A stretch of DNA of 44,567 nucleotides from a virus. Positions 1-8,165 of the stretch are shown one piece after another. The stretch is taken from IMG/VR virus record IMGVR_UViG_3300008954_000089, positions 1-44,567 of that record. One strand, 5' to 3'. Position 1 is the first letter of the stretch; each line of letters starts with the position of its first letter. The notes beneath the pieces were generated by a model. It was not told the origin of the DNA, did not search any database, and saw nothing but the letters and a program-made list of their open reading frames with translations. The position numbers and the translations under genes were made by a program.

Positions 1-318
1 TATGCCGAGGTGTGCTATAAAGATGGCAAGACATCCTTCTCTGTCAAGCCGAGAGAAACATTAGATCCCGCCAACTTTAAAAGCCTGCCAGATATGATAT
101 CCTATCTTGGATACCCCTTCTGGATAAGGGCATTCTGTTTCTTGAAAGTTCGGGAGGCAAACAAAAATTTTACGCAGAAAGAATTCGATGATTTTGTGCG
201 TGAAGTTGAGGGCATAAAGAAATATGTTGACATCGAGGCAGCTTTGGTGTATATTAATAAGACGATCAATCCTTTGATGATCTCTAATTTTGATGGAAAG
301 CCAACTTTTAGTTTTTAG
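1..318 (+). CDS. C-terminal part of unrecognised phage protein (5' end outside window)
   Basis: The reading frame is open from base 1 (Tyr-Ala-Glu-Val-Cys...) to the stop at 316-318, so the GTG at 10 is probably internal and the gene starts upstream of the window. The visible ~105 residues are mixed alpha/beta in composition, with no signal peptide, membrane segment or motif I recognise. It ends 7 bases before the start of the family A polymerase, so it is probably cotranscribed with it and may belong to the replication module. No function is proposed. Confidence 0.6.
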   Translation, partial: YAEVCYKDGKTSFSVKPRETLDPANFKSLPDMISYLGYPFWIRAFCFLKVREANKNFTQKEFDDFVREVEGIKKYVDIEAALVYINKTINPLMISNFDGKPTFSF

Positions 319-325
319 GTGACAT

Positions 326-1534
326 ATGACATGCTTCGTCACGCTCGACGATAAGAGGGAATGCGTAGGCGTCTTTAGTGACGGTGAATTGCACTTCAAC
401 AACCTCCCAGAAAATTTAACTCACACTTGGAAGCCAACACCTTCCTTGGGATCTATCTCTGCCTCCGAAGCAGAGTTCGCGTACATCTATGCAGACGGTG
501 CCAACTTGGATGAGCTGTGTCCTGTAGATCTAAAGCCCAAATGGGACACTATCATTAAACGAATGAAGGCATACAAAAATTCCTTCCGAGAAGCGAAGGT
601 AAACCTAGCAGAAAACTGCATCTTCGACTTGATACCACTCCAGTATCTCACTGAGTATTGTTACCTCAAGACAGAGATCATAAAACATGCTTTTAAAACC
701 CTAGAAAAACCTCAAAACTACGACTTCATGAGGGGGCTGCTCTCCTTACTTAACGAAATTGAGGGGCAAAAAATCAAGCTTAATGTGGGTGTCTTAGAAC
801 GTAAGTTACACATCAAGAGAGCGCGAGATTTTGCCAAGGATTTGCGCCAGGGAACGATGCGCGCCTTTGTTTCGTATGATGCATTTAAAACAAAGACAGG
901 AAGACTTTCGGTAAAAAAGGGATCCTTCCCGATACTTAATTTAGATAAAGAATTCCGTTGCATCGTCGAACCCACGAACGATTGGATCTTGGAACTCGAT
1001 TACAACGCAGCCGAACTCAGAACTCTTCTTGCTCTGGCAGGAAAGGAACAACCACGCGAGGATATTCATCAATGGAATGCAGCCGTTCTAGGCGTCTCAA
1101 GAGAAGAAGCAAAAAAGTCCGTAATATCGTGGTTGTATGGCTCCAAGACATCCGATATTGGCGAAAGACTTTCGCGGATGTACGAGAAAGAAAAGGTTCT
1201 AAATGAGTTTTACGATCCTGAGAAAGAGATCGTGACGACTTCGTTCGGGAGAAAGCTTAAAGCCGACGAGCACCACGCCCTCAACTACCTGGTTCAGAGT
1301 ACGACGGCAGATCTGGTGTTTGATCGCATGTTGGAGATCCGAGATCTCCTAAAAGGAAAAAAAAGTTTCATTAAATTCTGTCTTCATGACTCGGTGGTGA
1401 TTGATTTAGCGCACGATGACCGCGCCGAAATCAAAGAGATTTTCAAGATTTTCTCTGCCACGAAGCTCGGAGAATTTGTCTCATCTGTGTCTGCCGGAAG
1501 GAATTTTGGCAAGCTGAAGAGCTTTAACATTTAA
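326..1534 (+). CDS. Family A DNA polymerase, polymerase domain only
   Basis: Template-directed DNA synthesis. All three palm/finger motifs of Pol I enzymes are visible: motif A LELDYNAAELR (catalytic D225, with the Glu steric gate), motif B REEAKKSVISWLYG (O-helix Arg, Lys and Tyr271) and motif C LHDSVV (H354, D355). At 402 residues it is far shorter than E. coli Pol I (928) or T7 gp5 (704), and the N-terminal ~130 residues show no DEDD proofreading exonuclease motif, so it is essentially a bare polymerase domain. The 5' nuclease is encoded separately at 5781. The residue matching E. coli Phe762 is Ile267, and the following Gly is Ser. The SD AGGTGA lies at 317-322 before ATG 326. A second polymerase (DnaE type) lies at 13900, so the role here may be repair, primer processing or specialised synthesis. 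Confidence 0.93.
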   Translation: MTCFVTLDDKRECVGVFSDGELHFNNLPENLTHTWKPTPSLGSISASEAEFAYIYADGANLDELCPVDLKPKWDTIIKRMKAYKNSFREAKVNLAENCIFDLIPLQYLTEYCYLKTEIIKHAFKTLEKPQNYDFMRGLLSLLNEIEGQKIKLNVGVLERKLHIKRARDFAKDLRQGTMRAFVSYDAFKTKTGRLSVKKGSFPILNLDKEFRCIVEPTNDWILELDYNAAELRTLLALAGKEQPREDIHQWNAAVLGVSREEAKKSVISWLYGSKTSDIGERLSRMYEKEKVLNEFYDPEKEIVTTSFGRKLKADEHHALNYLVQSTTADLVFDRMLEIRDLLKGKKSFIKFCLHDSVVIDLAHDDRAEIKEIFKIFSATKLGEFVSSVSAGRNFGKLKSFNI

Positions 1535-1552
1535 GCGGATCTGCGTTATAAT
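1524..1552 (+). promoter_or_regulatory. Sigma70-type promoter, TTAACA-17-TATAAT
   Basis: A -35 box TTAACA (1524-1529) and -10 box TATAAT (1547-1552) are separated by 17 bp, 19 bp ahead of ATG 1571. The -35 box lies inside the last codons of the polymerase gene. Two direct copies of GATCTGC (1538-1544 and 1554-1560) flank the -10 box and could bind a regulator or be methylation-sensitive. Confidence 0.7.
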
Positions 1553-1570
1553 AGATCTGCAGGAGATCAC

Positions 1571-2416
1571 ATGATAAATATTATTGGACTAGGCGACATG
1601 GGATGCAAATTGGCTGACGAGTTTGCTGTGCACGACAATTACGATGTCTATAAGTTGGGGATTGATTTGCCCAAGGGCAAGCGGTCTCGCGGGTTCAAAA
1701 AACAAAAAAGCCCAGAGAGCTATGAGAAAAACTGCCCACCAATGAAACACTTTTTTAAGGACTTAACTGGTAGAAGTATCTTTATTGTAAATGGCGGAGA
1801 ACAAATCGCTGCAGCATCTCTCAGGGTATTAGAACATGCTCGTCCATGGTCCACTACAGTTGTATATATTCAACCAGAATTGTCCGCTCTTAACGAAGAG
1901 ACAAAACACAGTGAGAATGTAGTGTTCAGCGTGTTGCAGGAGTATGCACGTTCGGGAGCTATCTCTAAAATACTTTTGTTTGATGTCCACAATGTTGAAG
2001 AGGCAATGGGTGATGTACCCATCATAGGATACGAAGAGACGATGCATAAGTACATTGTCTCATCGCTTAACTTGATTAATTATTTCGAACATTCGGAACC
2101 AGTCTTGAGTGTCGATTCAGAGTGCATCGACTGGGCTAGAATTATGACAGTCAGCATGATTTCTCTGGACAAATCTCAAGAAAAGAAGTTTTTTGATCTG
2201 CAAGACGTGCGAGAGCGCATGTATTATTGCGGGATCAATGAGGATGAATTGAGGAATGATAATAAATTACTCACCAAGTTAAAGGACATCATAGATGCCT
2301 ACCGCGAGGGTGAACAACGAACTTCATATAGGGTGTACTCCACCACATACGAGGAACCACACGTCTTTTGCGTACAATCTTCAGCGATGATACAAAAAAG
2401 ATCTGAAAGTGCTTGA
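1571..2416 (+). CDS. Putative tubulin/FtsZ-superfamily-like protein (uncertain)
   Basis: A 281-residue protein whose layout recalls tubulin/FtsZ. It has an N-terminal beta strand and glycine loop IIGLGDMGCKLADEF (GxGxxG). A hydrophobic strand then leads into a glycine-containing turn and helix, IFIVNGGEQIAAASLRVLE, at the place of the FtsZ G-rich tubulin signature. A strand ending in a conserved-looking Pro follows (VVYIQPEL), then a hydrophobic strand KILLFD. The tubulin signature GGGTGTG itself is not conserved, so GTP binding may be altered or absent; a plain Rossmann-like nucleotide-binding protein is the alternative. It has its own promoter (1524-1552) and SD AGGAGA, suggesting regulation separate from the polymerase gene. 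If truly tubulin-like it could organise phage DNA or replication in the cell; this is inference only. Confidence 0.4.
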   Translation: MINIIGLGDMGCKLADEFAVHDNYDVYKLGIDLPKGKRSRGFKKQKSPESYEKNCPPMKHFFKDLTGRSIFIVNGGEQIAAASLRVLEHARPWSTTVVYIQPELSALNEETKHSENVVFSVLQEYARSGAISKILLFDVHNVEEAMGDVPIIGYEETMHKYIVSSLNLINYFEHSEPVLSVDSECIDWARIMTVSMISLDKSQEKKFFDLQDVRERMYYCGINEDELRNDNKLLTKLKDIIDAYREGEQRTSYRVYSTTYEEPHVFCVQSSAMIQKRSESA

Positions 2417-2441
2417 CAGCCCTTTTGATCCGTGGTAAGAT
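2413..2441 (+). promoter_or_regulatory. Sigma70-type promoter, TTGACA-17-TAAGAT
   Basis: TTGACA at 2413-2418 overlaps the TGA stop of the preceding gene. TAAGAT at 2436-2441 follows after 17 bp. A GATC site sits in the spacer at 2427-2430. It drives the gene starting at 2472, whose SD is AGGAG. Confidence 0.78.
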
Positions 2442-2471
2442 TTAATTTTACAGGAGAAAGATTAATATAAT

Positions 2472-3587
2472 ATGAGCAAAATAATTTTAAAACGAAATAC
2501 ATACAAACCAGTCAAGAGAGTTACCTATGTTGACCCAGACAATGGCAACGTTACAGAATTCATAGGGGATCTGGAATTCCGCCATCATGGAACGGTTAAC
2601 CGTCGCCCAAAGAGCAAGCAGATTCGATGCCTCGGCACGTCATCTGACGGCATCCGCACGAAGATTAAACAACTTGCTGAAGATGGTTTGAAGGATGGCA
2701 TGTGGCTCGAAGGCGATGACGCCACCGACGGGCATACAAGACTTGCTGCTATTGACGAGGGAGATTTTGACCTTTCCGAGTTTGCCGATGGGCTGCCCTT
2801 TTATCGATTGCGGGGAACACACACGGAAGAAGATATTCAAAATTTTCAACTTGCAGTAAACAAGAAGATCGATGATTACCAGGGAAACGATGAAGCTACC
2901 ATCAAAGAGGTACTAGAAGATCGCCTGATCACTGGCTCAAAAAAGAACGCCACTGAAGAGGAGAAGCTGGCGGAGTGCAGAAGGGTTGTTTGGAACTCTG
3001 TATCTTCTCGCTGGTCGACAAAGAAGAAGAATAATTTTGCAAAAGAGATTTTCAACGATTGTGTCGAAAACGGTATCCAAGCCTTGGCTCGAATTGAGGG
3101 TTATAGCGTAGGCATCGTTTCGGGCGTCCTTGTTTCTGAAATTGAAAGAGGTTTACATCCGCAATTCAAAAATTTTATAAGGAAGACGAAAGATTCTACT
3201 ACGGGTAATGAATCTAAATCTTTTGACTCCGGCGAAAATGACGGCATCAGATCTGTTCGCTTGTTGCCTGAGTCTGATCACGCCAACAACGTTGGTAAGG
3301 AGATGCTTAAATGGGTTAAAAATGGTCAACGCCCAGCCCAGCTCCACTGGATTATGTGGACGAAAAGTTTGAAGGCTCCAAATATCTTGAACAAAAGAAA
3401 AGCAACGGAAAAGAATATTCGAGCCGCGTTTGATCAACTTAAAGAGCCTATAGATTTGTACATCTGGTGGATGCCGCAGATTTTGGAGGACATCGGAAAG
3501 ATCAAAAAGGAGCCAGAGGGAGTTCTGATTGCAGGATATGGTAATCCCAAGCCCTACGAGCAGCCAACAAATTATTTACATGAATAA
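2472..3587 (+). CDS. Phage protein with ParB-like motif, function unknown
   Basis: 371 residues. Residues 78-93 read WLEGDDATDGHTRLAA, which resembles the D/GxHR-x2-A core of ParB/sulfiredoxin-fold proteins (T85 D86 G87 H88 T89 R90). The rest is hydrophilic, rich in Lys and Glu, with helical segments and no membrane segment. ParB-fold phage proteins include nucleases and DNA-binding NTPases, but one short motif is weak evidence and I do not assign a function. It is monocistronic by context, with a promoter on each side (2413-2441 and 3592-3620), and sits just before the SSB gene, so a role in DNA transactions is plausible. Confidence 0.75.
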   Translation: MSKIILKRNTYKPVKRVTYVDPDNGNVTEFIGDLEFRHHGTVNRRPKSKQIRCLGTSSDGIRTKIKQLAEDGLKDGMWLEGDDATDGHTRLAAIDEGDFDLSEFADGLPFYRLRGTHTEEDIQNFQLAVNKKIDDYQGNDEATIKEVLEDRLITGSKKNATEEEKLAECRRVVWNSVSSRWSTKKKNNFAKEIFNDCVENGIQALARIEGYSVGIVSGVLVSEIERGLHPQFKNFIRKTKDSTTGNESKSFDSGENDGIRSVRLLPESDHANNVGKEMLKWVKNGQRPAQLHWIMWTKSLKAPNILNKRKATEKNIRAAFDQLKEPIDLYIWWMPQILEDIGKIKKEPEGVLIAGYGNPKPYEQPTNYLHE

Positions 3588-3591
3588 ACAC

Positions 3592-3620
3592 TTGACACCA
3601 AAGTGATCCCATGATATAAT
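3592..3620 (+). promoter_or_regulatory. Perfect-consensus sigma70 promoter, TTGACA-17-TATAAT
   Basis: TTGACA (3592-3597), a 17-bp spacer and TATAAT (3615-3620) match the bacterial housekeeping consensus exactly. A GATC lies in the spacer at 3605-3608. The transcript would carry a leader of about 50 bases before the SSB start at 3678. Strong expression fits the high copy number needed for a single-strand-binding protein. Confidence 0.9.
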
Positions 3621-3677
3621 AACAACAACCAGCACTGAGGGAAATTTGCCTTGGTGACTATAACAGGAGAAAAAAAC

Positions 3678-4433
3678 ATGACAATTGACATGACTAAAAT
3701 GCGTGAGCGCTTAACTAAATTACAATCCAAGGGGGCCGGCGGATCGGCTTTCTGGCGTCCCACTGATGGGAACCAAACCATTCGGATTGTGACAACCAAA
3801 GATGGGGATCCTTTTAAGGATTATCATTTTCACTACAATGTTGGAAGTAATTCTGGCTTCTTGTGCCCGAAGAAAAACTTTGGCGAAGAATGCCCAGTGT
3901 GTGACTTCGCTCGAAAGCTTTACAAAGCTGGTGACGATGATAGCGTGAAGATGGCAAAAGAGCTTACGGCTCGACAGCGATTTTTCTCGCCCGTGTTGGT
4001 TCGCGGCGAAGAGAACTTGGGTGTGAAAATCTGGGGCTATGGCAAGATGGCTTATGAAACCTTGCTTAACCTTGTGTTGAACCCTGAGTACGGTGACATC
4101 ACCGACATCGAAGCGGGAACCGATCTCGATTTGCATTACGGCAAAGCACCGGGGCAATCGTTTCCACAGACAAAGTTGACGCCCAAGCGTTCTACTTCCA
4201 CCGTCTGTGTGGAAGCCACTCCCGAAGCTTGCAAGGAAATCTTGGATAGTATCCCAGATATCGATGCACTTTTCGAGAAGAAGACAACGCAGGAAGTTCA
4301 GTCCTACATGGACGAGTATCTTTCTGACGATACTTCGGCAGAAGGGGATTCCTCCGAGACTGCCAAGTTTGCTGCAGCATCTGATGCAGCGTCAAGTGTC
4401 GATAAATCATTTAATGATTTGTTGAGCGCTTAA
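3678..4433 (+). CDS. gp32-like single-stranded DNA-binding protein
   Basis: Coats single-stranded DNA at replication and recombination forks. The 251-residue protein has the T4 gp32 plan: a basic N-terminal segment (MRERLTKLQSKGAG), an OB-like core with a zinc motif of His (FHYNVG), Cys (FLCPKK) and Cys-x2-Cys (EECPVC), and an acidic, Ser/Ala/Asp-rich tail ending in a short hydrophobic patch (SFNDLLSA) that in gp32 recruits partner proteins. ATG 3678 is chosen because the SD CAGGAG sits about 9 bases upstream; an in-frame TTG at 3651 would overlap this SD. It is transcribed from the perfect promoter at 3592-3620 and followed by a structured RNA/terminator region. Confidence 0.88.
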   Translation: MTIDMTKMRERLTKLQSKGAGGSAFWRPTDGNQTIRIVTTKDGDPFKDYHFHYNVGSNSGFLCPKKNFGEECPVCDFARKLYKAGDDDSVKMAKELTARQRFFSPVLVRGEENLGVKIWGYGKMAYETLLNLVLNPEYGDITDIEAGTDLDLHYGKAPGQSFPQTKLTPKRSTSTVCVEATPEACKEILDSIPDIDALFEKKTTQEVQSYMDEYLSDDTSAEGDSSETAKFAAASDAASSVDKSFNDLLSA

Positions 4434-4443
4434 TTAGTGAATG

Positions 4444-4532
4444 GTTCCCTTTGCCTCCACCGGGCGCGTGTACATAATCCTCACGCACTTGCCGGGCAGC
4501 AAGTTGGCAAAGGGAACTGCCCACCTTTTTTT
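4444..4532 (+). promoter_or_regulatory. Structured RNA element with alternative terminator fold
   Basis: Two exclusive folds can be drawn. Fold A: a perfect 12-bp stem (GTTCCCTTTGCC 4444-4455 with GGCAAAGGGAAC 4506-4517) closing a junction with two hairpins, GCGTG 4466-4470/CACGC 4482-4486 and ACTTGC 4487-4492/GCAAGT 4499-4504. The second hairpin's loop CGGGCA is complementary to TGCCC at 4518-4522, allowing a pseudoknot. Fold B: GGGCAG 4494-4499 pairs with CTGCCC 4517-4522, followed by seven Ts (4526-4532), which looks like an intrinsic terminator. The T-run abuts the first base of the tRNA. It may be the SSB terminator, an attenuator, or a stable small RNA processed from the tRNA precursor. 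Confidence 0.55.
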
Positions 4533-4608
<76 letters not shown>

Positions 4609-4632
4609 TCTTTTAGTAAACGAGGTATCGTA

Positions 4633-5769
4633 GTGGCAACAAATTTAAAAAACATCAAATCAAAACCGGGCAAGCTAGGCGTCAAAGGAATCGCAACCGT
4701 TCTTAATAAGAGGATGGGCATGACTGTTGCCCACACGATGACGGACACCAACCCTTCCGAAGTGTCCGACTGGATCCCAACGGGTTGCACATGGCTGGAC
4801 GGCATCATTTGCCGAGGCAAAGTGGCTGGCATTCCCGTTGGCAGAATTACAGAAATTGCTGGGCTTGAAGCATCTGGCAAGTCTTATATGGCAGCACAGG
4901 TTGCAGCTAACGCTACAACTAAGGGGATCAGCGTTATCTATTTTGATTCCGAAGCTGCCATGGACTTTGAATTCTTAAGAAAAGCGGGAGTCGATGAAGA
5001 AAATTTCCTAAGAGTTACGCCTACTTCCGTCGAGAACATGCTTGAGACCATCGAGACAGTCCTCACTGAAGGAAACGAGAACGTCTTATTTATATGGGAT
5101 AGTCTTGCAAACACGCCGACGGAATCCGATAATTCAGGCACGTTTAATCCACAAGAGACAATGGCACTCAAAGCCCGTATCCTCTCCAAAGCGATGCAGA
5201 AGCTCACCATCCCACTGAATGAGACTAACAGCACCTTCTTGGTGTTGAACCAGTTAAAAACAAACATCCCACGCCCCGGCGATCACGTCTCGGCTATGAT
5301 TGATCCGTTTGTTACACCCGGCGGCAAGAGTATGCAATACGCAGCATCTTTGCGTATCTACCTCACTGGTCGCAAGTCTAAGGCGTCTTATATCTTAGAC
5401 GACAATGGCTTCCGCATAGGTTCAGAAGTAAAAGCCAAGATTAAAAAGTCTCGCTTTGGCTCTGATGGTCGCGAGTGTTTCTTCAAAATTTTGTGGGGAG
5501 ACGAAGTAAGAATTCAAAACGATGAAGGGATTTTTGAAGCTATCAAGGGATCAGATCGCGTTAAGAACGCAGGTGCATGGTATACCATCGTCCACTCGGA
5601 CGGAAAAGAAGAAAAATTCCAGTCGAAGATGTGGCTGGACAAGATGCAGGATGAGAACTTTAGATCGACAGCGATGGACATCTTTGAGAAAGAAGTTGTT
5701 TTGAAGTTTGCGGAGCGATCTGGTACAGCCTCCGACTTTTATGACCTCGATGCTGACGAAGCACAGTAG
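4633..5769 (+). CDS. recA: RecA/UvsX-type recombinase
   Basis: Forms filaments on SSB-coated single-stranded DNA and catalyses strand exchange for recombination-dependent replication and repair. The Walker A is GLEASGKS (about residues 77-84) and the Walker B VLFIWDS. A NQLKTN segment and a glycine-rich PGGKSMQYAAS region match the RecA switch and L2-adjacent region. Length 378 is close to RecA (353) and UvsX (391). The C-terminus is acidic. GTG 4633 is chosen as start: GAGG lies 7 bases upstream, and the longer reading (ATG 4576) would begin inside the tRNA. The FEN nuclease gene follows after 11 bases. Confidence 0.93.
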   Translation: MATNLKNIKSKPGKLGVKGIATVLNKRMGMTVAHTMTDTNPSEVSDWIPTGCTWLDGIICRGKVAGIPVGRITEIAGLEASGKSYMAAQVAANATTKGISVIYFDSEAAMDFEFLRKAGVDEENFLRVTPTSVENMLETIETVLTEGNENVLFIWDSLANTPTESDNSGTFNPQETMALKARILSKAMQKLTIPLNETNSTFLVLNQLKTNIPRPGDHVSAMIDPFVTPGGKSMQYAASLRIYLTGRKSKASYILDDNGFRIGSEVKAKIKKSRFGSDGRECFFKILWGDEVRIQNDEGIFEAIKGSDRVKNAGAWYTIVHSDGKEEKFQSKMWLDKMQDENFRSTAMDIFEKEVVLKFAERSGTASDFYDLDADEAQ

Positions 5770-5780
5770 CGGAGGTTCAC

Positions 5781-6764
5781 ATGAAAAGATTACTGATTGT
5801 AGATGGCTTAAATATTTACATGCGGAATTATAATGCTAACCCTAGCATCTCAACCAATGGTGATCCCATTGGCGGATGCAAGGGTTTTTTAGCGTCCGTA
5901 CAAAAGGTTGCTAGAGAAGTCGATCCAGATAAAATTGTTGTGGTGTGGGACGGCGAAGGAGGCAGCATCCGCAAGCGAAAGATTGTCAAGGGGTATAAGG
6001 ACGGCAGAAAGCCAGTTCGCCTTAATCGCATGGTTCGCAACTTGCTCACCGAGGAGCAGGAGATGGAGAACCGCGCTTGGCAATATGAACGAACCATCGA
6101 CTATATAAATTCAATGCCCATCCACCAGATCCGCATCGATGGCTGCGAGGCAGACGACATTATCTCCTACGTCAACCAAATGGACAACTTTGATGATTGG
6201 CTGAAGATCATCGTCTCAAGCGACAAAGACTTTTACCAATGCGTAGGAGCCGACGGTAACATAAACAAGACTGTCATCTGGCGGCCGAGGGAAAAGGGAA
6301 AGAAAGAAGTCGTTCGAGAAAAAGATCTCCTTGAGACTTACGGCATCCACCCAATAAATTTCGTTATAGCTCGTTCTATGGAGGGTGACAAATCTGACAA
6401 TCTCCCTGGCGTCCCTGGCGTCGGCCTGAAGACGGTTGCCAAGAGGTTTCCTTTCCTGAAAGAGAGCAAAGAGTACATGCTCCAAGATATTTTTGAGGCA
6501 TGTGAGAAAAACCTTGGCAAACCAAAAATATATGATAAGATATTAGAGAGTAAGGAACTTGTCTTGACGAACTACAACATGATGCAACTAGCAACACCCA
6601 ACATCCCATTCCAGAGCCTTGCGTATATTCGCACCGCCATCGAGGAAATGGATATGTCCTTTAACAAGACAGAGGTGGTAACGATGATGATCAAGGACGG
6701 CTTCGGCGCAGGCAATTGGGATACACTTTATTCGCTCATGAAGCGATACTCGGTAGAGGGTTAA
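5781..6764 (+). CDS. 5'-3' exonuclease / flap endonuclease (T4 RNase H-like)
   Basis: Removes RNA primers and 5' flaps. The 327-residue protein starts with the FEN/PIN strand LLIVDGLNIYMR (first metal-binding Asp). It carries the acidic clusters IDGCEADDIIS and SSDKDFYQ, and has the helix-3-turn-helix DNA-binding segment GDKSDNLPGVPGVGLKTV typical of the Pol I 5' nuclease, T5 exonuclease and T4 RNase H. It supplies the 5' nuclease that the polymerase at 326 lacks. It sits 11 bases after recA and ends immediately before the helicase ATG, so the three are almost certainly one operon. Confidence 0.93.
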   Translation: MKRLLIVDGLNIYMRNYNANPSISTNGDPIGGCKGFLASVQKVAREVDPDKIVVVWDGEGGSIRKRKIVKGYKDGRKPVRLNRMVRNLLTEEQEMENRAWQYERTIDYINSMPIHQIRIDGCEADDIISYVNQMDNFDDWLKIIVSSDKDFYQCVGADGNINKTVIWRPREKGKKEVVREKDLLETYGIHPINFVIARSMEGDKSDNLPGVPGVGLKTVAKRFPFLKESKEYMLQDIFEACEKNLGKPKIYDKILESKELVLTNYNMMQLATPNIPFQSLAYIRTAIEEMDMSFNKTEVVTMMIKDGFGAGNWDTLYSLMKRYSVEG

Positions 6765-8135
6765 ATGCAAAAAGAAATAGCAAGTTTTGCACACTATGGC
6801 AAGTCATTTCAGGAGAAGCTCACGCGACTGGTGCTGGAAGATCGCCAGTTCTCCGATCAGATCGGAGAGGTGATGGACGTGGGCTTTTTCGAGACAAAGT
6901 ATTTGCAAGTTTTCAACCGAAAGATATTTGATTACAAGGAGAAGTACGGCACCCACCCCACCAAGTCCATTGTGGAGACAATCCTCCGAACCGAACTGGA
7001 GGAGGAGAACGAACTTGTAAAAAAGCAAGTGCGTGAATTTTTTGCTCGGACGTTTTTTACAGATTTTGAACTTAAGGATTCCGACTACGTTAAAGAGAAC
7101 GCTTTGGAATTTTGCAAGAAGCAGAAACTCAAAGAGGCAATGATTAAGAGTTGTGAACTCCTCAAGGATAACTCGTTCGAGAAAATTAAGAATACCCTCG
7201 ATGATGCTCTCAAGCTTGGCACCGACACTGATTTTGGCTATGATTATCTTTTAGATTTCGAGAAGCGTTTTGAAATCCAATCTCGAAGCCCCGTTAGTAC
7301 AGGATGGAAGGAGACAGATGATCTCCTCAGAGGTGGATTAGGAAAAGGCGAACTTGGCGTCGTGGTTGCACCCACCGGCGCAGGCAAATCAATGGCACTC
7401 GTCCACTTAGGTACTCAGGCGATTAAACAAGGTTTAAACGTGATCCACTACACTTTGGAGCTCACAGACACGGTGGTAGCCAGCCGCTATGATTCGTGCA
7501 TAACTGGCTTTGGGCTTAACGCATTGCATGGTTTAAAAGACGAAATTTACGAGAAAATAAAAGATATGTCTGGCGGCTTGATAGTTAAAGAGTACCCAAC
7601 GAAGTCGGCGTCACCGCAGACTCTTAAAGCTCACTTGGAGAAACTCCGAAAGAGGGAAGTGCCGATTGACATGATTATTGTTGACTATGGAGATTTGCTA
7701 AGGCCGGTATCAGCGCAGAAAGAAAAGAGAAACGAGTTGGAGTCAATATATGAGGAAATGAGAGGAATGGCGCAGGAATATGAATGTCCTGTGTGGACAG
7801 CCTCTCAAACCAACAGATCTGGCTTGAATGCCGAAGTGATCACGATGGAATCGATTAGCGAAGCATTTAACAAGTGTTTTGTGGCGGATTTTATTTTCTC
7901 TATTTCCAGAACGGCAGAAGACAAAGTGGGGAAGACAGCGCGCATGTTTGTTGCCAAAAACCGCAATGGCCCTGATGGGCTCGTCTACCCCATGTATATG
8001 GATCCCCGCAAAATTGAGTTAAAAGTGTTGCCCTATCAAGGCGACACTCCACACTCGATCTCTGTTGTTACAGCAAAGGATCAGCGGGAAAAATTGAAAG
8101 AGAAATACAAAGAATTTAAAGAAGGCAAAAAATAG
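6765..8135 (+). CDS. DnaB/gp41-like replicative helicase
   Basis: Hexameric 5'-3' helicase unwinding the fork. The N-terminal ~170 residues are helical, as in DnaB primase-interacting domains. The RecA-like C-terminal domain starts at STGWKETDDLLRGGLGKG, with Walker A APTGAGKS (202-209), Walker B MIIVDYGDLL, the DnaB H4-type motif ASQTNRSG and a C-terminal KNRNGPDG (arginine-finger region). At 456 residues it matches DnaB (471). No separate primase gene is visible in the window. The last codons (Lys-rich tail KEKYKEFKEGKK) lie inside a 70-bp sequence repeated at 18128. It starts directly after the nuclease stop codon, and the host would read both from one message. Confidence 0.94.
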   Translation: MQKEIASFAHYGKSFQEKLTRLVLEDRQFSDQIGEVMDVGFFETKYLQVFNRKIFDYKEKYGTHPTKSIVETILRTELEEENELVKKQVREFFARTFFTDFELKDSDYVKENALEFCKKQKLKEAMIKSCELLKDNSFEKIKNTLDDALKLGTDTDFGYDYLLDFEKRFEIQSRSPVSTGWKETDDLLRGGLGKGELGVVVAPTGAGKSMALVHLGTQAIKQGLNVIHYTLELTDTVVASRYDSCITGFGLNALHGLKDEIYEKIKDMSGGLIVKEYPTKSASPQTLKAHLEKLRKREVPIDMIIVDYGDLLRPVSAQKEKRNELESIYEEMRGMAQEYECPVWTASQTNRSGLNAEVITMESISEAFNKCFVADFIFSISRTAEDKVGKTARMFVAKNRNGPDGLVYPMYMDPRKIELKVLPYQGDTPHSISVVTAKDQREKLKEKYKEFKEGKK

Positions 8136-8165
8136 GGTATGAAACACCCAGAGGAGAAAGAGATG
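8096..8165 (+). repeat. Copy 1 of a ~70-bp dispersed repeat (gene end + RBS + ATG)
   Basis: This segment is nearly identical to 18128-18196: two substitutions and one single-base indel by eye. It spans the last 12-13 codons of the helicase, its TAG, an ATG (8139), the SD GAGGAG and the next ATG (8163). Similarity stops right at the start codon in both copies. The indel lies between the SD and the second ATG. Confidence 0.9.

Noticed and set aside
1571-2416. Firm assignment of the 281-residue protein as PhuZ or FtsZ
   Set aside because: The GTP-binding signature is not conserved; the call is kept as a possibility only.
7667-7700. TTGACA inside the helicase gene as an intragenic promoter
   Set aside because: No -10 box at a suitable distance; the hexamer reflects the coding of Ile-Asp-Met.
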